A DNA stretch of 7,500 nucleotides from an uncultured Oscillospiraceae bacterium. Its GTDB lineage: Bacteria > Bacillota > Clostridia > Oscillospirales > Oscillospiraceae. Location of the stretch: NCBI GenBank assembly GCA_910577415.1, contig CAJTLK010000035.1, positions 11,174 through 18,673 of the forward strand, read 5' to 3'. The notes beneath the pieces are model-generated. The model did not search any database. It was not told the DNA's origin and saw nothing but the letters and a program-made list of their open reading frames with translations. Both the position numbers and the translations under genes were made by a program. Below are positions 6,860 through 7,500 of this stretch, piece after piece; positions within the stretch are counted from its first letter, which is position 1, and each line of letters starts with the position of its first letter.

Positions 6860-7114
6860 ATGCAATTGACTGAACTGCCCAACATTGGCCCTGTTTTGGC
6901 GAAAAATTTGAGAAAAATCGGCGTGGAGACCCCGGAGGCCCTGCGGGAGATGGGCGCAGAGGGAGCTTGGCTGGCGATCCGCAGTCAGGTAGACTCCGGC
7001 GCCTGCCTCCACCAGCTACAGGCTCTGGCAGGCGCGGTAGCAGCGATCCCCAAAAAAGAGTTGACTTCGGAGCAAAAAGCGGAGTTAAAGGCGTTTTTTT
7101 ATGCCCACAAGTAA
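6860..7114 (+). CDS. Small TfoX C-terminal-domain protein
   Basis: The 84-residue product consists of little more than one domain. ELPNIGPVLAKNLRKIGVETPEALREMGAEGAWLAIRS (5-42) is a helix-hairpin-helix-like segment, and HQLQALAGAVAAIPKKELTSEQKAELKAFF (51-80) completes the TfoX C-terminal domain (TfoX_C). In Haemophilus-type Sxy/TfoX, this domain follows an N-terminal domain that is absent here. Stand-alone copies occur in many bacteria and their function is unknown to me; DNA or RNA binding through the hairpin motif is a guess. The ATG at 6860 has a GGAGG site upstream (6847-6851) and starts 13 nt after the queA stop. The frame is open further upstream into queA, but that extension has no reason to be used. 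The 12-nt gap to tgt places it within the queuosine operon. There is no sign of truncation by mutation. Confidence 0.88.
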   Translation: MQLTELPNIGPVLAKNLRKIGVETPEALREMGAEGAWLAIRSQVDSGACLHQLQALAGAVAAIPKKELTSEQKAELKAFFYAHK

Positions 7115-7126
7115 AGGAGTTTTTCT

Positions 7127-7500
7127 GTGTTTGAAGTGATAAAGACTGAGGGAAAGGCCCGCCGGGGCGTTTTTACCTGTGTCCATGGGACTGTTCAGAC
7201 CCCGGTATTTATGAACGTGGGCACCCAGGGGGCCATCAAGGGGGCGGTGTCCGCCACCGATTTAAAAGAGATCGGCTGTCAGATAGAGCTGTCCAACACC
7301 TATCATCTCCATCTGCGCCCCGGCGACGACGTGGTGCGGCAAATGGGGGGACTGCACAAATTTATGGATTGGGACGGCCCCATCCTTACCGACAGCGGTG
7401 GGTTTCAGGTCTTTTCTCTGGCCGGGTTACGGAAGATCAAGGAGGAGGGAGTCTATTTTTCCTCCCATATTGATGGCCGTAAGATCTTTATGGGGCCGGA
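7127..7500 (+). CDS. tgt: Queuine/preQ1 tRNA-ribosyltransferase Tgt (5' part, cut by window edge)
   Basis: Tgt exchanges guanine-34 of GUN-anticodon tRNAs for preQ1, the step before QueA. The window holds the first 124 codons of a protein that is normally about 370-390 residues; it continues past the right edge. The sequence enters the family fold with HGTVQTPVFMNVGTQGAIKG (20-39), then ELSNTYHLHLRPG (54-66) and WDGPILTDSGGFQVFSL (82-98). Asp89 in TDSGGFQ is the residue known in E. coli (also numbered 89) for substrate-base recognition. The catalytic nucleophile lies beyond the edge. The start is a GTG at 7127 with AAAGGAG 7 nt upstream, and no ATG fits better. Position 54 is Glu where Ile is usual in Tgt proteins I remember, as in GAQIILGNTFHL of E. 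coli. Confidence 0.97.
   Translation, partial: MFEVIKTEGKARRGVFTCVHGTVQTPVFMNVGTQGAIKGAVSATDLKEIGCQIELSNTYHLHLRPGDDVVRQMGGLHKFMDWDGPILTDSGGFQVFSLAGLRKIKEEGVYFSSHIDGRKIFMGP

Noticed and set aside
1..7500. Mobile element, defence island, CRISPR array or phage signature
   Set aside because: No transposase, integrase, long terminal inverted repeats, regularly spaced repeats or tRNA-type attachment sites were seen. All genes except the sigma/anti-sigma pair belong to conserved housekeeping neighbourhoods.

Overview
The window looks like chromosomal housekeeping DNA from a moderately GC-rich, low-complexity-free Firmicute. The best guess is a gut clostridial lineage such as Oscillospiraceae. The grounds are strong AGGAGG-type ribosome binding sites before nearly every gene, a SpoIID/LytB-domain protein beside queA and tgt, an archaeal/fungal-type Asd paired with dapA and dapB, and the general protein sequence character. 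The family-level assignment is inference.

Layout. From the left edge to about 870, on the minus strand, lies a two-gene signalling unit: a group IV (ECF-type) sigma factor (366-842) followed 2 nt later by a single-pass membrane protein that runs off the left edge (1-363) and is probably its anti-sigma factor. From 936 to 3714, also on the minus strand, is a compact lysine/diaminopimelate operon transcribed asd -> dapA -> dapB with gaps of 24 and 19 nt. It is closed by a clear intrinsic terminator at about 898-931. From 3901 to the right edge, on the plus strand, are a secreted SPOR-like plus SpoIID/LytB protein, queA, a small TfoX C-terminal-domain protein and the start of tgt (cut by the right edge), with gaps of 27, 13 and 12 nt. 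They look like one operon.

How it fits together. Asd, DapA and DapB carry out consecutive steps from aspartyl phosphate to tetrahydrodipicolinate, which feeds lysine and the diaminopimelate of peptidoglycan. Tgt and QueA act in turn on the wobble base of GUN-anticodon tRNAs to make epoxyqueuosine. The SpoIID/LytB protein probably acts on peptidoglycan outside the membrane. The two large operons diverge from a 186-nt intergenic region that holds two overlapping candidate sigma-A promoters sharing one palindromic ATTATAAT, plus an inverted repeat next to it.

No mobile element, CRISPR array, rRNA, tRNA or recognisable riboswitch was seen, and there is no gene-free stretch over 300 bases. I do not see an undescribed system here. 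The points most worth a second look are the shared promoter region, the second in-frame start in the putative anti-sigma gene, the possible autoregulatory ECF promoter, and the stand-alone TfoX_C protein between queA and tgt.
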